From NCBI RefSeq assembly GCF_005771635.1, contig NZ_VBWP01000005.1, forward strand, positions 1 through 64,000: a stretch of 64,000 nt of DNA. Reading direction: 5' to 3'. Every line of letters begins with the position of its first letter. The stretch's first letter is position 1. Shown piece after piece: positions 28,911-37,359 of this stretch. Under the pieces are notes generated by a model that was given only the letters and a program-made list of their open reading frames with translations, was not told the DNA's origin and searched no databases. The stretch comes from Culicoidibacter larvae. GTDB lineage: Bacteria; Bacillota_I; Bacilli_A; Culicoidibacterales; Culicoidibacteraceae. The position numbers and the translations under genes were made by a program.

Positions 28911-30248
28911 TTATTCACTATCTTTTTTATTGTTTTTAAAGATTAAGAATGAAGCTACAGCTGCAATTGCACCAACAGCTACCGTTGCTGCAGCAACACT
29001 GCCAATAACAATTTTCTTAGTTGTATCGGCTTCGTTGCTCACCTCAACTATTTCTGTTTCAGTTACTTCTGCTTTTGCTCCGCCTTGAATTTTATTTAAA
29101 AGCCGGCGAGCAAATGGTGTTGAAGCATTCATGTCTTCTTCCTGAACTTGAACTTCGTTAGTTTTGTTAAATACATTTTTCATAGTTTCATCCTCCAAAT
29201 TATCTGTTTCATCATTTTTATCAATTGCAATTTGTTTATTAACCGGAATTGTATATTCGCTGGTCCAGTTATTGGCATAGTACCAATTACCGTTCACTTT
29301 TGAAATATCCTGAATATACAATCGCAATTCCTGCTGGCCCTCACGGAGAACTTGCGAAGATATTTCAATACTACCGTCAATAAGTCTTGTTGGTACCGGC
29401 AACTTTGTCATACCGTTGTTTAAGGAAATCTTGATTGCCGGCTGAGCATCAAGATTACGCAGTTGTTGAAAAATTGGTAACTTAACGTATAAATTTTCGT
29501 CCGGATTTAATTCAACTGCCGGAAATTGTGCTTTTTGGTTAGCAACTTCAAAGTCTTGTAATTGTACCATTTGATTTAAGCCCGGCACACTTGTTAAATG
29601 GTTACCGTATAAATACAGAACCTGCAAGTTATGCGCTGTGATTATAGGTACTTCACTTAGCATATTGGTATGTAATGAAAGCGAAATTAGATTTGGCAAA
29701 TTAAATGCCGGCACAGCAACCAGTCGGTTGCGATCAGCAGCAAGACGCTGCAATTGTTTTAAAAAGCGAAAACTTGGTAATCGCCGTAATTGATTGCCAT
29801 TCAGATAAAGTTCCTGCAAAGAATTCAGATGATCAAAATCAGGAATCTCGGTTAAGAGGTTGTTACTTAAATCTAAGGTTAACAGGTTGGTAATCGTCGA
29901 AAAATTCGGAACAACCTGTAATTGGTTCTTTTGTAAATATAGATGTTGCAATTGATTTAAATATTTAAAATCATCATCACTGATATCAGTAATTCCTTTA
30001 TTACTTAAGTCCAAAGTTGTAATTGCAGATAAATCATTGGCAGCTACAACATCACTGACTGTTCGCCGTAATTGACGGGCTATCTCTTTAGCAATAATCG
30101 GGTTTTTATAAATCAGTTCTATTTTTGCAGGGAGTTCTGAATTGTAGGCAGCTTCAAATAAACTGTGATCAAATTGTCCAGTTTGCATTAATTTTTCCTG
30201 TATTGCTTCAAGCTGAGTTTTTTGATCCGGTTTCTTAAATAAAGCCAT
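28911..30248 (-). CDS. leucine-rich-repeat protein with a C-terminal membrane anchor
   Basis: This 445-residue protein has a helical, charged N-terminal segment (about 1-80), seven to eight leucine-rich repeats of 21-22 residues (about 80-250, pattern LxxLxLxxNxLxxVPxF), an Ig-like region resembling the domain after internalin repeats, an acidic linker, and one hydrophobic helix (about 417-438) followed by KNNKKDSE. No signal peptide is visible, which is odd for an internalin-like protein. It may be a tail-anchored cytoplasmic protein or may be exported in some other way. The ATG at 30248 is 7 bases after GGGAGGG; the ATG at 30254 touches that site. It has its own promoter and terminator. The partner is unknown. 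Confidence 0.88.
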   Translation of the reverse strand: MALFKKPDQKTQLEAIQEKLMQTGQFDHSLFEAAYNSELPAKIELIYKNPIIAKEIARQLRRTVSDVVAANDLSAITTLDLSNKGITDISDDDFKYLNQLQHLYLQKNQLQVVPNFSTITNLLTLDLSNNLLTEIPDFDHLNSLQELYLNGNQLRRLPSFRFLKQLQRLAADRNRLVAVPAFNLPNLISLSLHTNMLSEVPIITAHNLQVLYLYGNHLTSVPGLNQMVQLQDFEVANQKAQFPAVELNPDENLYVKLPIFQQLRNLDAQPAIKISLNNGMTKLPVPTRLIDGSIEISSQVLREGQQELRLYIQDISKVNGNWYYANNWTSEYTIPVNKQIAIDKNDETDNLEDETMKNVFNKTNEVQVQEEDMNASTPFARRLLNKIQGGAKAEVTETEIVEVSNEADTTKKIVIGSVAAATVAVGAIAAVASFLIFKNNKKDSE

Positions 30249-30289
30249 AAACATTCCCTCCCACGTTTGAGTCTATTTGTACATATAAT

Positions 30290-30318
30290 ATTATACGTTT
30301 TTCAATCCCTTAATGCAA
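30290..30318 (-). promoter_or_regulatory. promoter of the leucine-rich-repeat gene
   Basis: On the minus strand TTGCAT (30313-30318), 17 bases and TATAAT (30290-30295) precede the gene by about 42 bases. Confidence 0.7.
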
Positions 30319-30411
30319 CAAGAGATGCATTACATTTCATCATAATAATGCAGTTTTTAGTTGTTTTTTATCACTTTTTCTACTATAATATTTTAGAGTA
30401 ACGTTTTGTTA

Positions 30412-30440
30412 TTGAACTCAAAGCACTTTTCTGTTAAAAT
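30412..30440 (+). promoter_or_regulatory. rpsT promoter
   Basis: TTGAAC (30412-30417), 17 bases and TAAAAT (30435-30440) lie about 45 bases before rpsT. Confidence 0.7.
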
Positions 30441-30485
30441 GCTAATGTATGAGTGTCTTATTAATACATTCGGAGGTGAAAGAAA

Positions 30486-30749
30486 TTGGCAAATATTAAA
30501 TCACAAATCAAACGTAATAAAACAAATGAGAAAAAACGTTTAGCTAACCAATCATACAAATCATCTATGCGTACTGCAATGAAACAAGTTGAAGCTGCAA
30601 TTACAAATAATGAAAAAGAATTGGCTAACGAAAAATTAGTTTTGGTTTACAAAAAACTTGATAAAGCCGTGAGCAAAGGAATCGTTCATAAGAACTATGC
30701 GAACCGTCAAAAATCACGTTTAACTACAAGTGTAAACGCATTAGGATAA
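30486..30749 (+). CDS. rpsT: 30S ribosomal protein S20
   Basis: S20 binds 16S rRNA in the body of the small subunit. The 87-residue protein is lysine-rich, starts MANIKSQIKRNKTNEKKR and ends with the NRQKSRLTTSVN motif, all typical. It begins with a TTG codon at 30486 after GGAGGTG. A UUG start is known for rpsT of E. coli, where it takes part in autoregulation; whether the same applies here is inference. The gene has its own promoter and terminator. Confidence 0.97.
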   Translation: MANIKSQIKRNKTNEKKRLANQSYKSSMRTAMKQVEAAITNNEKELANEKLVLVYKKLDKAVSKGIVHKNYANRQKSRLTTSVNALG

Positions 30750-30755
30750 AAAAAC

Positions 30756-30784
30756 AAAGCACAGGCAAAACCGGTGCTTTTTTT
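30756..30784 (+). terminator. rpsT terminator
   Basis: AAAGCAC-A-GG pairs with CC-G-GTGCTTT with one A-G mismatch and is followed by seven T. The next gene starts 17 bases later, so some read-through into it is possible. Confidence 0.85.
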
Positions 30785-30800
30785 ATGGAGTGAACCGCTG

Positions 30801-31406
30801 ATGTATAGTTATTTGGAAGCAAGTTTAAAAAAACGAAATATTACTTTTATTCACCTTAAGGACAAAACTGAACTACATACTTATCTGAGCAAACAAATCC
30901 AAGCAAATGATATTGTTGCCAATGGCGCTTCAGTAACCCTTGAACAACTTGAATTACCGGATTTTTTTCGCCGGCAAACTAATAATTATCTCGATCGTAA
31001 AGCTTGTCAGACGCGCGAAGACAAAGATGATATGTACCGCCAAACATTCTTTGCCGATTACTACTTCCTCAGTGCCAACGCAATCACTGAGGATGGTATT
31101 ATTGTAAATGTTGATGGCTATGGCAACCGAGTTGCTGCTATGCTCTTCGGTCCCAAAAAAGTTTTTCTGATTATCGGAGCAAATAAAATTGTTGCTGATT
31201 TAGAGGCTGCCGAAGCACGTATCAAAGCAATTGCCGGGCCACTTGATGCCAAAAAACTTAATAAAAAAACACCCTGTACATATACCGGGGTGTGCAGTGA
31301 TTGCAATTCTCCTGATCGCATTTGTAATAAATATGTGACCTACAAGCGAGAATCAATAGCTAATCGAATGCATATTATCCTTCTTGATCAAGAGCTGGGC
31401 TATTAA
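30801..31406 (+). CDS. LUD domain (DUF162) protein, LutC-like
   Basis: This 201-residue protein belongs to the LUD/DUF162 family, whose best-known members are the LutB and LutC proteins of lactate utilisation. Family features include IVANGASVTLEQL, the DYYFLSANAITEDGIIVNVDGYGNRVAAM core and FLIIGANKIV. A cysteine cluster near the C-terminus (CTYTGVCSDCNSPDRIC) could bind a metal or an Fe-S centre. No lutA or lutB neighbour is present, so a lactate role is unsupported. The ATG at 30801 follows GGAGTG; an upstream ATG at 30774 lies inside the rpsT terminator. It is downstream of rpsT and ends at a strong terminator. Confidence 0.88.
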   Translation: MYSYLEASLKKRNITFIHLKDKTELHTYLSKQIQANDIVANGASVTLEQLELPDFFRRQTNNYLDRKACQTREDKDDMYRQTFFADYYFLSANAITEDGIIVNVDGYGNRVAAMLFGPKKVFLIIGANKIVADLEAAEARIKAIAGPLDAKKLNKKTPCTYTGVCSDCNSPDRICNKYVTYKRESIANRMHIILLDQELGY

Positions 31407-31407
31407 A

Positions 31408-31433
31408 AAAGCAGCGATAAACGCTGCTTTTTT
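31408..31433 (+). terminator. terminator of the LUD gene
   Basis: AAAGCAGCG / CGCTGCTTT with a 5-base loop and a following T-run. The stem also begins with an A-run, so it could act in both directions. The 150 bases up to the next terminator hold nothing I can identify. Confidence 0.88.
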
Positions 31434-31580
31434 ATATAATTCTTCCTTTGCCCTTGGCTATTCTTCATCTCTTCCCAAAGGAATTATAGCAATTTTTGCT
31501 ATTTGCAAACAAAAATATTAACACTGTAATGTCTATATCACAATTACACAATATAAATATACTTATCAAAATTATCCATA

Positions 31581-31618
31581 AAAAGAGCAGATACTTTTAC
31601 GTATCTGCTCTTTTTTTT
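31581..31618 (-). terminator. degV terminator
   Basis: A perfect 14-bp stem (AAAAGAGCAGATAC / GTATCTGCTCTTTT, loop of 6) just after the degV stop, with U-runs on both strands. Confidence 0.9.
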
Positions 31619-31627
31619 ATTAATCTT

Positions 31628-32488
31628 CTAATCTTCGGTTTCCGGAGTAAGCGCAAAGGCCAATACACCCGGACCAGTATGTACGCCAATCGTCGGCCCT
31701 AAATGGGTAATATCAATCGACATTACATTCGGAAGGTTTTCAATAACTTCTTTAAAGCGATTAGCTGCGTCAAGTGCCCCGCCATGAACAATATGCACTG
31801 TTGTTTTGCCTTTAGCAATCCATTCAGTCGCGAGTTCAGTCATCCGACGGAATGATTGTTTGCTACCGCGCACTTTTTCAAAGTTTGTGAAGGCACCATT
31901 TTCATCCATAGTTACAATTGGTTTTATTTTCAATAGTTCACCAATAGTTCCACTTACTTTTCCAATACGTCCGCCTTTAATTAAAAATTCTAACGTGTCT
32001 AAAGTAAAAAATAATTTACAACGATCACGAAGTTTAATCAATGCCTCGCTGATATATGAAAAATCTTTACCTTTTTTAATTAGTTCACCGGCATACTCAA
32101 TTAAATCCGACTGCTCACGTGAGAGCATTTTTGAATCACATACAAAGCTGGTAATTTTATCTGAAAACTCTTCAGCAATAATACGAAAGTTATTAAATGT
32201 TCCTGAAAGTCCTGAAGAAACAGTCACAACAATTGCATGCGTATATCCTTTATCAACCAGACCTTGGAACACACTTTCGATATCTCCGAGTGCCGGTGTT
32301 GATGTTTTAGGAACTTCTTGCGCAAATCGTTCGTAAACTTCTTCAGAAGTGATATTCACTCCTTCAAGAAATTCTTCGTTTTTGTAGACAATACGCATTG
32401 GCACAACCTCAATACCATAAGCCTCTGCATGACTCTTTGGAATATCACTAGTGCTATCGGTAATTAAAGCGATTTTTTGTTCTGCCAT
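31628..32488 (-). CDS. DegV family fatty-acid-binding protein
   Basis: DegV (FakB) proteins bind a fatty acid and present it to the kinase FakA for phosphorylation, so that it can enter phospholipid synthesis. This 286-residue protein has the family hallmarks ITDSTSDIP near the N-terminus, TSTPALGD, VTVSSGLSGTFN and the C-terminal GPTIGVHTGPG loop. It lies 12 bases after plsC, the 1-acyl-glycerol-3-phosphate acyltransferase gene, on the same strand, and the lipid connection supports the assignment. No FakA gene is visible in the window. The ATG follows AAGGAGGA. Confidence 0.93.
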   Translation of the reverse strand: MAEQKIALITDSTSDIPKSHAEAYGIEVVPMRIVYKNEEFLEGVNITSEEVYERFAQEVPKTSTPALGDIESVFQGLVDKGYTHAIVVTVSSGLSGTFNNFRIIAEEFSDKITSFVCDSKMLSREQSDLIEYAGELIKKGKDFSYISEALIKLRDRCKLFFTLDTLEFLIKGGRIGKVSGTIGELLKIKPIVTMDENGAFTNFEKVRGSKQSFRRMTELATEWIAKGKTTVHIVHGGALDAANRFKEVIENLPNVMSIDITHLGPTIGVHTGPGVLAFALTPETED

Positions 32489-32500
32489 AATTATTCCTCC

Positions 32501-33271
32501 TTATTTTTTAGTATTAGGAAGCGGTTGATCCAGTTGATGTTGAATAATCGCCTGTACCTCTTCCGCTAAATCTCTTAATTTCATCTTGCTATATGCTTCC
32601 GGCAAGATCGGTTCATGAATGAAATAATGAACTACCGTTCGTTTTAACGGCCAATTTTGCATAACTTCATACGTGTTGTAAATGGTTATCGGTAAAATTG
32701 CCGCTTCTGCTTGTGTGGCAAGCGAGAAACTACCCGGTTTAAACGGATGCATCGTTTTACCATAATTTCGCGTTCCCTCAGGAAACACTGCCATCGGCAA
32801 CCCGCTTTTGACGTTGTTAACACCAACTGTACGCATCAAATCCAATGATTGTTTCAAGTTATCACGTTTAATGTAAATGCAACCCATTGTTGGCATCCAA
32901 GCCCGTAAGAACGGGATGTCCAATTCATCTTTTGCAATAAAAGCAATTGGTCCTTTGAATGAATCAATGGTTACAATAATATCGTACATACTTTGATGGT
33001 TACCAACAACAACATAATCAAGGTCAGTCGGTATATTTTCACGACCATGAACCACAATCTTTACCCGATAAAATAAGTTTACCAGTTTCATACTGAACTT
33101 AGCCAAAATATGCTTTTGTTTCCATGTATATTTATCTTTATTTAAAATTGGTCCCATGGTCCACAGCCAAGCAAAAAACAGGCCGCCAAAACATGCCACC
33201 GCAATAATGAATGCTATAATAATAATCACTACTGATATAAATGTTTCCAAAAATTTCACCTCGAAATACAA
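32501..33271 (-). CDS. plsC: 1-acyl-sn-glycerol-3-phosphate acyltransferase
   Basis: PlsC transfers an acyl chain to lysophosphatidate to form phosphatidate at the membrane. The protein has an N-terminal hydrophobic segment followed by the acyltransferase motifs NHQSMYD (NHx4D), IYIKRD and FPEGTRN. Two TTG codons compete as the start. The one at 33271 follows AGGTG by 7 bases (256 residues), and the one at 33250 follows GAGGTG by 6 bases (249 residues). I give the longer form, but both begin before the membrane segment. It is transcribed ahead of degV. Confidence 0.93.
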   Translation of the reverse strand: MYFEVKFLETFISVVIIIIAFIIAVACFGGLFFAWLWTMGPILNKDKYTWKQKHILAKFSMKLVNLFYRVKIVVHGRENIPTDLDYVVVGNHQSMYDIIVTIDSFKGPIAFIAKDELDIPFLRAWMPTMGCIYIKRDNLKQSLDLMRTVGVNNVKSGLPMAVFPEGTRNYGKTMHPFKPGSFSLATQAEAAILPITIYNTYEVMQNWPLKRTVVHYFIHEPILPEAYSKMKLRDLAEEVQAIIQHQLDQPLPNTKK

Positions 33272-33359
33272 ATGTAATCACCTAGTTGTTCTTTATTATT
33301 GTACTCGAATTGGATTATTAAGGCAAGCGTGAACTATTCAGACAAAATATTATTTTTTT

Positions 33360-33388
33360 CTGACAATTCAATACAAATCATTTATAAT
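33360..33388 (+). promoter_or_regulatory. promoter of the DUF1461 gene
   Basis: CTGACA (33360-33365), 17 bases and TATAAT (33383-33388) lie 22 bases before the start codon, with AGGAGG in between. Confidence 0.75.
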
Positions 33389-33410
33389 AAGGTCATTACA
33401 GGAGGCTACT

Positions 33411-34100
33411 ATGCGACGATTTTTATTAGCTATCTTTGGAATAGCATTATCATTTTTATTATTGCTCACCGCACTCGAAACGGCAACCTTCCGGCTAGAG
33501 ACATATCGCGAACTTGATGCTCAGTACAATATTCAAAAACGCGCCAGCATGAGTGAAGAACAATTAAACGCTACCATGGCTGATCTCTTATCCTACTTAT
33601 TTGATAGCCGTGAAGTTCTGGATACCCGGGCAATTATCAACGGCGAGGAACGAGCCGTGTTTAATGAAAAAGAAATTTTGCATATGATTGATGTAAAGTT
33701 CTTATTTAAACTCGCTTTTGGCGGTCAGTTACTCTGCGGTATTTTAGTTGTTGGTATTGCTGCCTATTTAATCTTTAAGCGACAATTTTTCACTCGCGGT
33801 ACCGGTATTGCTTTATTGCTTACCGCAATAGTAAATGTCATACTCTTCGCTATTCTGGCAGTGTTAATGCAAAGTGATTTTACCCAATACTTCACTTACT
33901 TTCATGAGATATTCTTCTCTAATGATTTGTGGCTGCTCAATCCACGAACCGATGTGCTGATTCAAATGTTGCCCGAAGCCGTATTCTCTACACTGGCGAT
34001 GCAAATCGGGCTCTTGTATGCAGGCTCAATGGCAATCGTTGCCCTTATCGGCGGCGGATTCTATTTTATGAATAAAAAAAGAAAACCAGCCAACTCTTAA
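33411..34100 (+). CDS. DUF1461 (TIGR01906) integral membrane protein
   Basis: This 229-residue protein has four membrane helices: one at the N-terminus, two in the middle and one near the C-terminus, with an outer loop after helix 1. The conserved segments FNEKEILHMIDVK and FTYFHEIFFSNDLWLLNPRTDVLIQMLPE identify the DUF1461/TIGR01906 family found in many Firmicutes. No biochemical role is established that I know of. It has its own promoter, and its stop codon is inside a bidirectional terminator shared with the converging M56 gene. Confidence 0.88.
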   Translation: MRRFLLAIFGIALSFLLLLTALETATFRLETYRELDAQYNIQKRASMSEEQLNATMADLLSYLFDSREVLDTRAIINGEERAVFNEKEILHMIDVKFLFKLAFGGQLLCGILVVGIAAYLIFKRQFFTRGTGIALLLTAIVNVILFAILAVLMQSDFTQYFTYFHEIFFSNDLWLLNPRTDVLIQMLPEAVFSTLAMQIGLLYAGSMAIVALIGGGFYFMNKKRKPANS

Positions 34101-34114
34101 GAGTGGCTGGTTTT
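34082..34114. terminator. bidirectional terminator between converging genes
   Basis: AAAACCAGCCA pairs with TGGCTGGTTTT, with an inner CTCTTAAGAG palindrome. It contains the stop of the plus-strand gene and lies just after the minus-strand stop at 34125. Confidence 0.88.
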
Positions 34115-34124
34115 AAAATTCTCA

Positions 34125-36146
34125 CTAATTAAAATTAAGTTCAATATAAGTTCCGACTGAATTTTGATCATTAATGGTAATCCATTGGCCACTAGTACCT
34201 GATTGGCTGTAAGGATAATCATGTTGCTGGCCGTTAATCATCAGTGTCTCTAATCCACCAACGTTTTCGGTTGTAATGCTATAATAATTACTCACCTCAT
34301 TTACATTAAGGATAACTTTCCCCATGTTTTCGGAGTTCAGATTTATGTTTCCCGCTACTGTACCATTAAAATCCAGAGTTCCAACCATGATCGAATTAAG
34401 CGTGGCATCACCATTCACAATAGTATTCTTCAATGTCAACTTACCCATTTCATGATTAATAGTTACGCTACCTGCAGTTAAATCACTAACATTTAAATCA
34501 TAATCATTATTTATTTCCAGATGTCCGTCAACTAAATAATTGGTAACTGATGAACCATGGGCGTTTACATGAAGGGTGGCCTCTCCGCTTTGTGAATCGG
34601 TAACTTTCAATGTATTTCCAGCTTTAATAACAGTTTTTTGGCTAATATGAACGTTATTCATACTTATTGCCCCCATATTGGTAGTTGCTTCAAATGTGTC
34701 TGCCTGTACATTATTAAACGTTACATCACCCATGTCTGCAGTAATATATACACTATTTGCTTTTAAGGTGTTGATAGAAATATTCTGATTTCCAGTGTTC
34801 AGTGTCACATTATCGTATAACTTTTGATTATTCACAGTAATATTTATTTGGTCAATAGTATCGCCATCAGGTTTGTAAGTAAGTATACCGTCAACAACTT
34901 TGAGCACCTGTTTGCTTGAGCCACTTTCTACCGTTACCGCTTCTTGTTCGCCACTCTTAATAATTACTTCAACATCACCGGAAATATCAATAGAGTGGAA
35001 TGCCTGCAATTCAAGCTCCACACCTTCATCGCTACCTGACCCAGTATTAATAATATTAGGTGGCACACTGAAAGTGAAGCCAGATACATCCATATGATAA
35101 GCACCCAGACCTACACATAAAACACTTAGTACTATAATTGTAGCTATATATCCATACCAGCTGCCTTTTTTCGGCGTCTGATTAGTCGCAATCAGCTGCA
35201 AACGCTCTTTCAGTGCGGCAGCGTTCTCATGCAATGAGAGCGAAGCGGCACGTTCCTTATAGATACCAGACACTGCCAAAGAATTCAGCAGAGTATCACC
35301 ATACCCAAAGCGTTCATTATCTGAGAGCAAACTAAGAACCGCTTCATCACAAGCCAGTTCGCGATCGCGTTGAATAAAATTATTCAACAAGTAAACCAAA
35401 GGATTGAACCAATGGACACAAACAATCAATTGGGTAACCCAAATATAAAGCATATCTTTACGCTTGTAGTGCATCATTTCATGCATAAAAATATAACGAA
35501 TCTCACTACGTTCCAAATGTTCATTAGGAATTACAATACTTGGTTTGCGAATACCTAAAAGTAACGGTGATGCAATCAATGGATTAACTGCCAGTTCAAT
35601 TGGTCGCTTAATATGCAACTCATCACAAACATCGGCAAGTAAATCCAAAAGCTCAGGATTATCAACCGATTGGCTGCCGGCACGCACATACCTGGCAAAA
35701 TTATAGTAGGTTGTCAGTCGATAGGCGAAACAAATTAAAGCTACCAAAAGCCATACAATCCAGAAATATTCCCAAACGAAGCGAAAAATATCCAATGTCG
35801 ACTTCATGACAGTGTTTACCGGCTCACCAAGGTTAGGCAATTTCACACTTTCTGAACCAATAATCATACTCCCATTATCGATGACAACGCTATCTTGATA
35901 TAACCCAGTGACATTATCACCAACCGTAATCGATGAGGACAAACTAAAATTATTAAAAATCATATTAGTAAGACTGAATTCAGGTGCAAGTGGAATAATC
36001 AATCTTAATAAGGCCACAACCCACAAATAGTAAAGCCATTGCCGTTTAAAGAACCTCTGCCCTAAAAAGCGAATACCAATAATCACTAAAATAAGCAGTG
36101 AACCTGAAACCGACAAAGATAGAATCAATTTCATCAGCTCACTCAT
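34125..36146 (-). CDS. BlaR1/MecR1-like M56 membrane metallopeptidase with a C-terminal DUF4097-like domain
   Basis: M56 proteins are membrane zinc peptidases that, on sensing an outside signal, inactivate a partner BlaI-type repressor. This 673-residue protein has N-terminal membrane helices, a cytoplasmic peptidase with HEMMH and the downstream DRELACDEAV, and a further helix near 340. BlaR1 proper then has a penicillin-binding sensor. Here the outer part (about 360-673) is instead a repetitive beta-rich domain with many short strands and N-rich turns, similar to DUF4097 adhesin-like beta-helices. The signal is therefore probably not a beta-lactam bound covalently; envelope sensing is inference. 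Its start overlaps the end of the repressor gene by 8 bases. Confidence 0.9.
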   Translation of the reverse strand: MSELMKLILSLSVSGSLLILVIIGIRFLGQRFFKRQWLYYLWVVALLRLIIPLAPEFSLTNMIFNNFSLSSSITVGDNVTGLYQDSVVIDNGSMIIGSESVKLPNLGEPVNTVMKSTLDIFRFVWEYFWIVWLLVALICFAYRLTTYYNFARYVRAGSQSVDNPELLDLLADVCDELHIKRPIELAVNPLIASPLLLGIRKPSIVIPNEHLERSEIRYIFMHEMMHYKRKDMLYIWVTQLIVCVHWFNPLVYLLNNFIQRDRELACDEAVLSLLSDNERFGYGDTLLNSLAVSGIYKERAASLSLHENAAALKERLQLIATNQTPKKGSWYGYIATIIVLSVLCVGLGAYHMDVSGFTFSVPPNIINTGSGSDEGVELELQAFHSIDISGDVEVIIKSGEQEAVTVESGSSKQVLKVVDGILTYKPDGDTIDQINITVNNQKLYDNVTLNTGNQNISINTLKANSVYITADMGDVTFNNVQADTFEATTNMGAISMNNVHISQKTVIKAGNTLKVTDSQSGEATLHVNAHGSSVTNYLVDGHLEINNDYDLNVSDLTAGSVTINHEMGKLTLKNTIVNGDATLNSIMVGTLDFNGTVAGNINLNSENMGKVILNVNEVSNYYSITTENVGGLETLMINGQQHDYPYSQSGTSGQWITINDQNSVGTYIELNFN

Positions 36147-36525
36147 CAGTCTTTTTAGTTCCTTTCCAGAAATCTTTCAACTCATCCAAATCATCAACTG
36201 AAATTAAATCTTGCTGGATCAACGTAGAGACAAGCCCTTTAACATCGCCCTCATATACACGACCGACAAAAGAAACTGTTTGATCGGCTGCATATTCATG
36301 CTCATCAACCAAAGCACAATACTCATTCTTTCTGCCAACCTTATTAATTGATAAAATCTGTTTCTCAACTAAACGTGATAAAAAGGTTAAAATAGTATTA
36401 TTTTTCCAGCTAAAGCCCGCCGCTTCAAGCCGCTCAGTAATTTCCGAGAAATACGCTTTACCACCCATATCCCATATAACCCGCATAATTTCAAATTCAG
36501 AACTCGAAATCTGACTGTTGCTCAT
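36139..36525 (-). CDS. BlaI/MecI/CopY family repressor
   Basis: This 128-residue protein is a winged-helix repressor of the BlaI family: ISSSEFEIMRVIWDMGG at the N-terminus, the recognition region with WKNNTILTFLSRLVEKQIL, and a C-terminal dimerisation part. It should dimerise on dyad operators and be released when the M56 protein encoded next to it becomes active. I do not see the Asn-Phe cleavage site of staphylococcal BlaI. The start is the ATG at 36525, 8 bases after GAGGAG; a TTG at 36540 is further out. A dyad operator lies directly upstream (36543-36559), consistent with autoregulation. Confidence 0.93.
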   Translation of the reverse strand: MSNSQISSSEFEIMRVIWDMGGKAYFSEITERLEAAGFSWKNNTILTFLSRLVEKQILSINKVGRKNEYCALVDEHEYAADQTVSFVGRVYEGDVKGLVSTLIQQDLISVDDLDELKDFWKGTKKTDE

Positions 36526-36542
36526 AATACCACTCCTCAATT

Positions 36543-36559
36543 AACTACAAACCGTAGTT
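36543..36559. promoter_or_regulatory. candidate BlaI-type operator
   Basis: AACTAC-AAACC-GTAGTT is a perfect 6-bp dyad with a 5-base spacer, just upstream of the repressor's ribosome binding site. Its TAC/GTA core resembles the TACA/TGTA half-sites of BlaI, MecI and CopY operators. Binding here would block transcription of the repressor-M56 operon. Confidence 0.6.
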
Positions 36560-36626
36560 TTCTATCCCAATAATACAATATTACCGCTAAAAATGCAAAT
36601 CCTTTATGGTCATTTGTGGGAAAAAA

Positions 36627-36663
36627 ATCCCGGCAGTTGTTTCAATGCGACAACTGCCGGGAT
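36627..36663 (-). terminator. metNI terminator
   Basis: A perfect 14-bp stem (ATCCCGGCAGTTGT / ACAACTGCCGGGAT) with a 9-base loop and a run of seven U on the minus strand. Confidence 0.92.
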
Positions 36664-36683
36664 CTGCTTTATAAAAATGTACC

Positions 36684-37358
36684 TTATCGTTTATCAACTG
36701 CTTTAGAAATATGCTCACCAATAAACTGGAAGGCGAACACGATAACTAAAGAAAGAATTGTTGCCACAACAGTAATAGCGTTGTTGTTAGTTTGGAAACC
36801 GGCAATATAAGCAATATTACCAAGACCACCGGCACCGATTGCTCCGGCAACGGTACTTAAACCAACAATAGAAATAGCAGTAATTGTAATTCCTGATAGT
36901 AACGCCGGCAAGCTTTCCGGAATCAATACTTTAAAAATAATCTGTCTTGGCTTCGCGCCCATTGCCTGAGCCGCCTCGACAACTCCGCCATCAACTTCCT
37001 GCAGTGCCATCAGTACCATCCGCGCATAGAATGGTGTAGCACTAATTATCAGCGCCGGTAATGCCGCAACCGGACCAACGATTGTTCCAGTGATAATTTT
37101 AGTAAATGGCAGTAAAACGATAATTAATATCATAAACGGTACTGCCCGCAAGATATTAACAATCACTGATTGAATCAGGTAAAGCGGACGGTTGGGAAAG
37201 AGTCCATCTTTGCCGGTTATATGCATGGTTATACCAAGAATAAGACCGATGATTAAGGCAGCGAAGGTAACAATCAACGAAATAATTAAGGTTGTTAAAA
37301 ACGCCTCAGTCATTTGCGGCCAGTTTACTTTATCCAAAAATTCAATAATGCCTTGCAT
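36684..37358 (-). CDS. metI: methionine ABC transporter permease
   Basis: MetI is the membrane subunit of the methionine importer. The 224-residue protein has five to six membrane helices and the permease-ATPase coupling motif EAAQAMGAKPRQIIFKVLIPESLPA, followed by GAIGAGGLGN, as in other MetI proteins. It starts one base after the metN stop, so translation is probably coupled. The substrate-binding lipoprotein MetQ is not encoded downstream, where a strong terminator stands, and must be elsewhere. Expression is controlled by the SAM riboswitch ahead of metN. Confidence 0.96.
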   Translation of the reverse strand: MQGIIEFLDKVNWPQMTEAFLTTLIISLIVTFAALIIGLILGITMHITGKDGLFPNRPLYLIQSVIVNILRAVPFMILIIVLLPFTKIITGTIVGPVAALPALIISATPFYARMVLMALQEVDGGVVEAAQAMGAKPRQIIFKVLIPESLPALLSGITITAISIVGLSTVAGAIGAGGLGNIAYIAGFQTNNNAITVVATILSLVIVFAFQFIGEHISKAVDKR

Positions 37359-37359
37359 C

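Noticed and set aside
31435-31580. Possible gene or RNA between the LUD and degV terminators
   Set aside because: Only AT-rich sequence without a promoter, ribosome binding site or stable fold was found.
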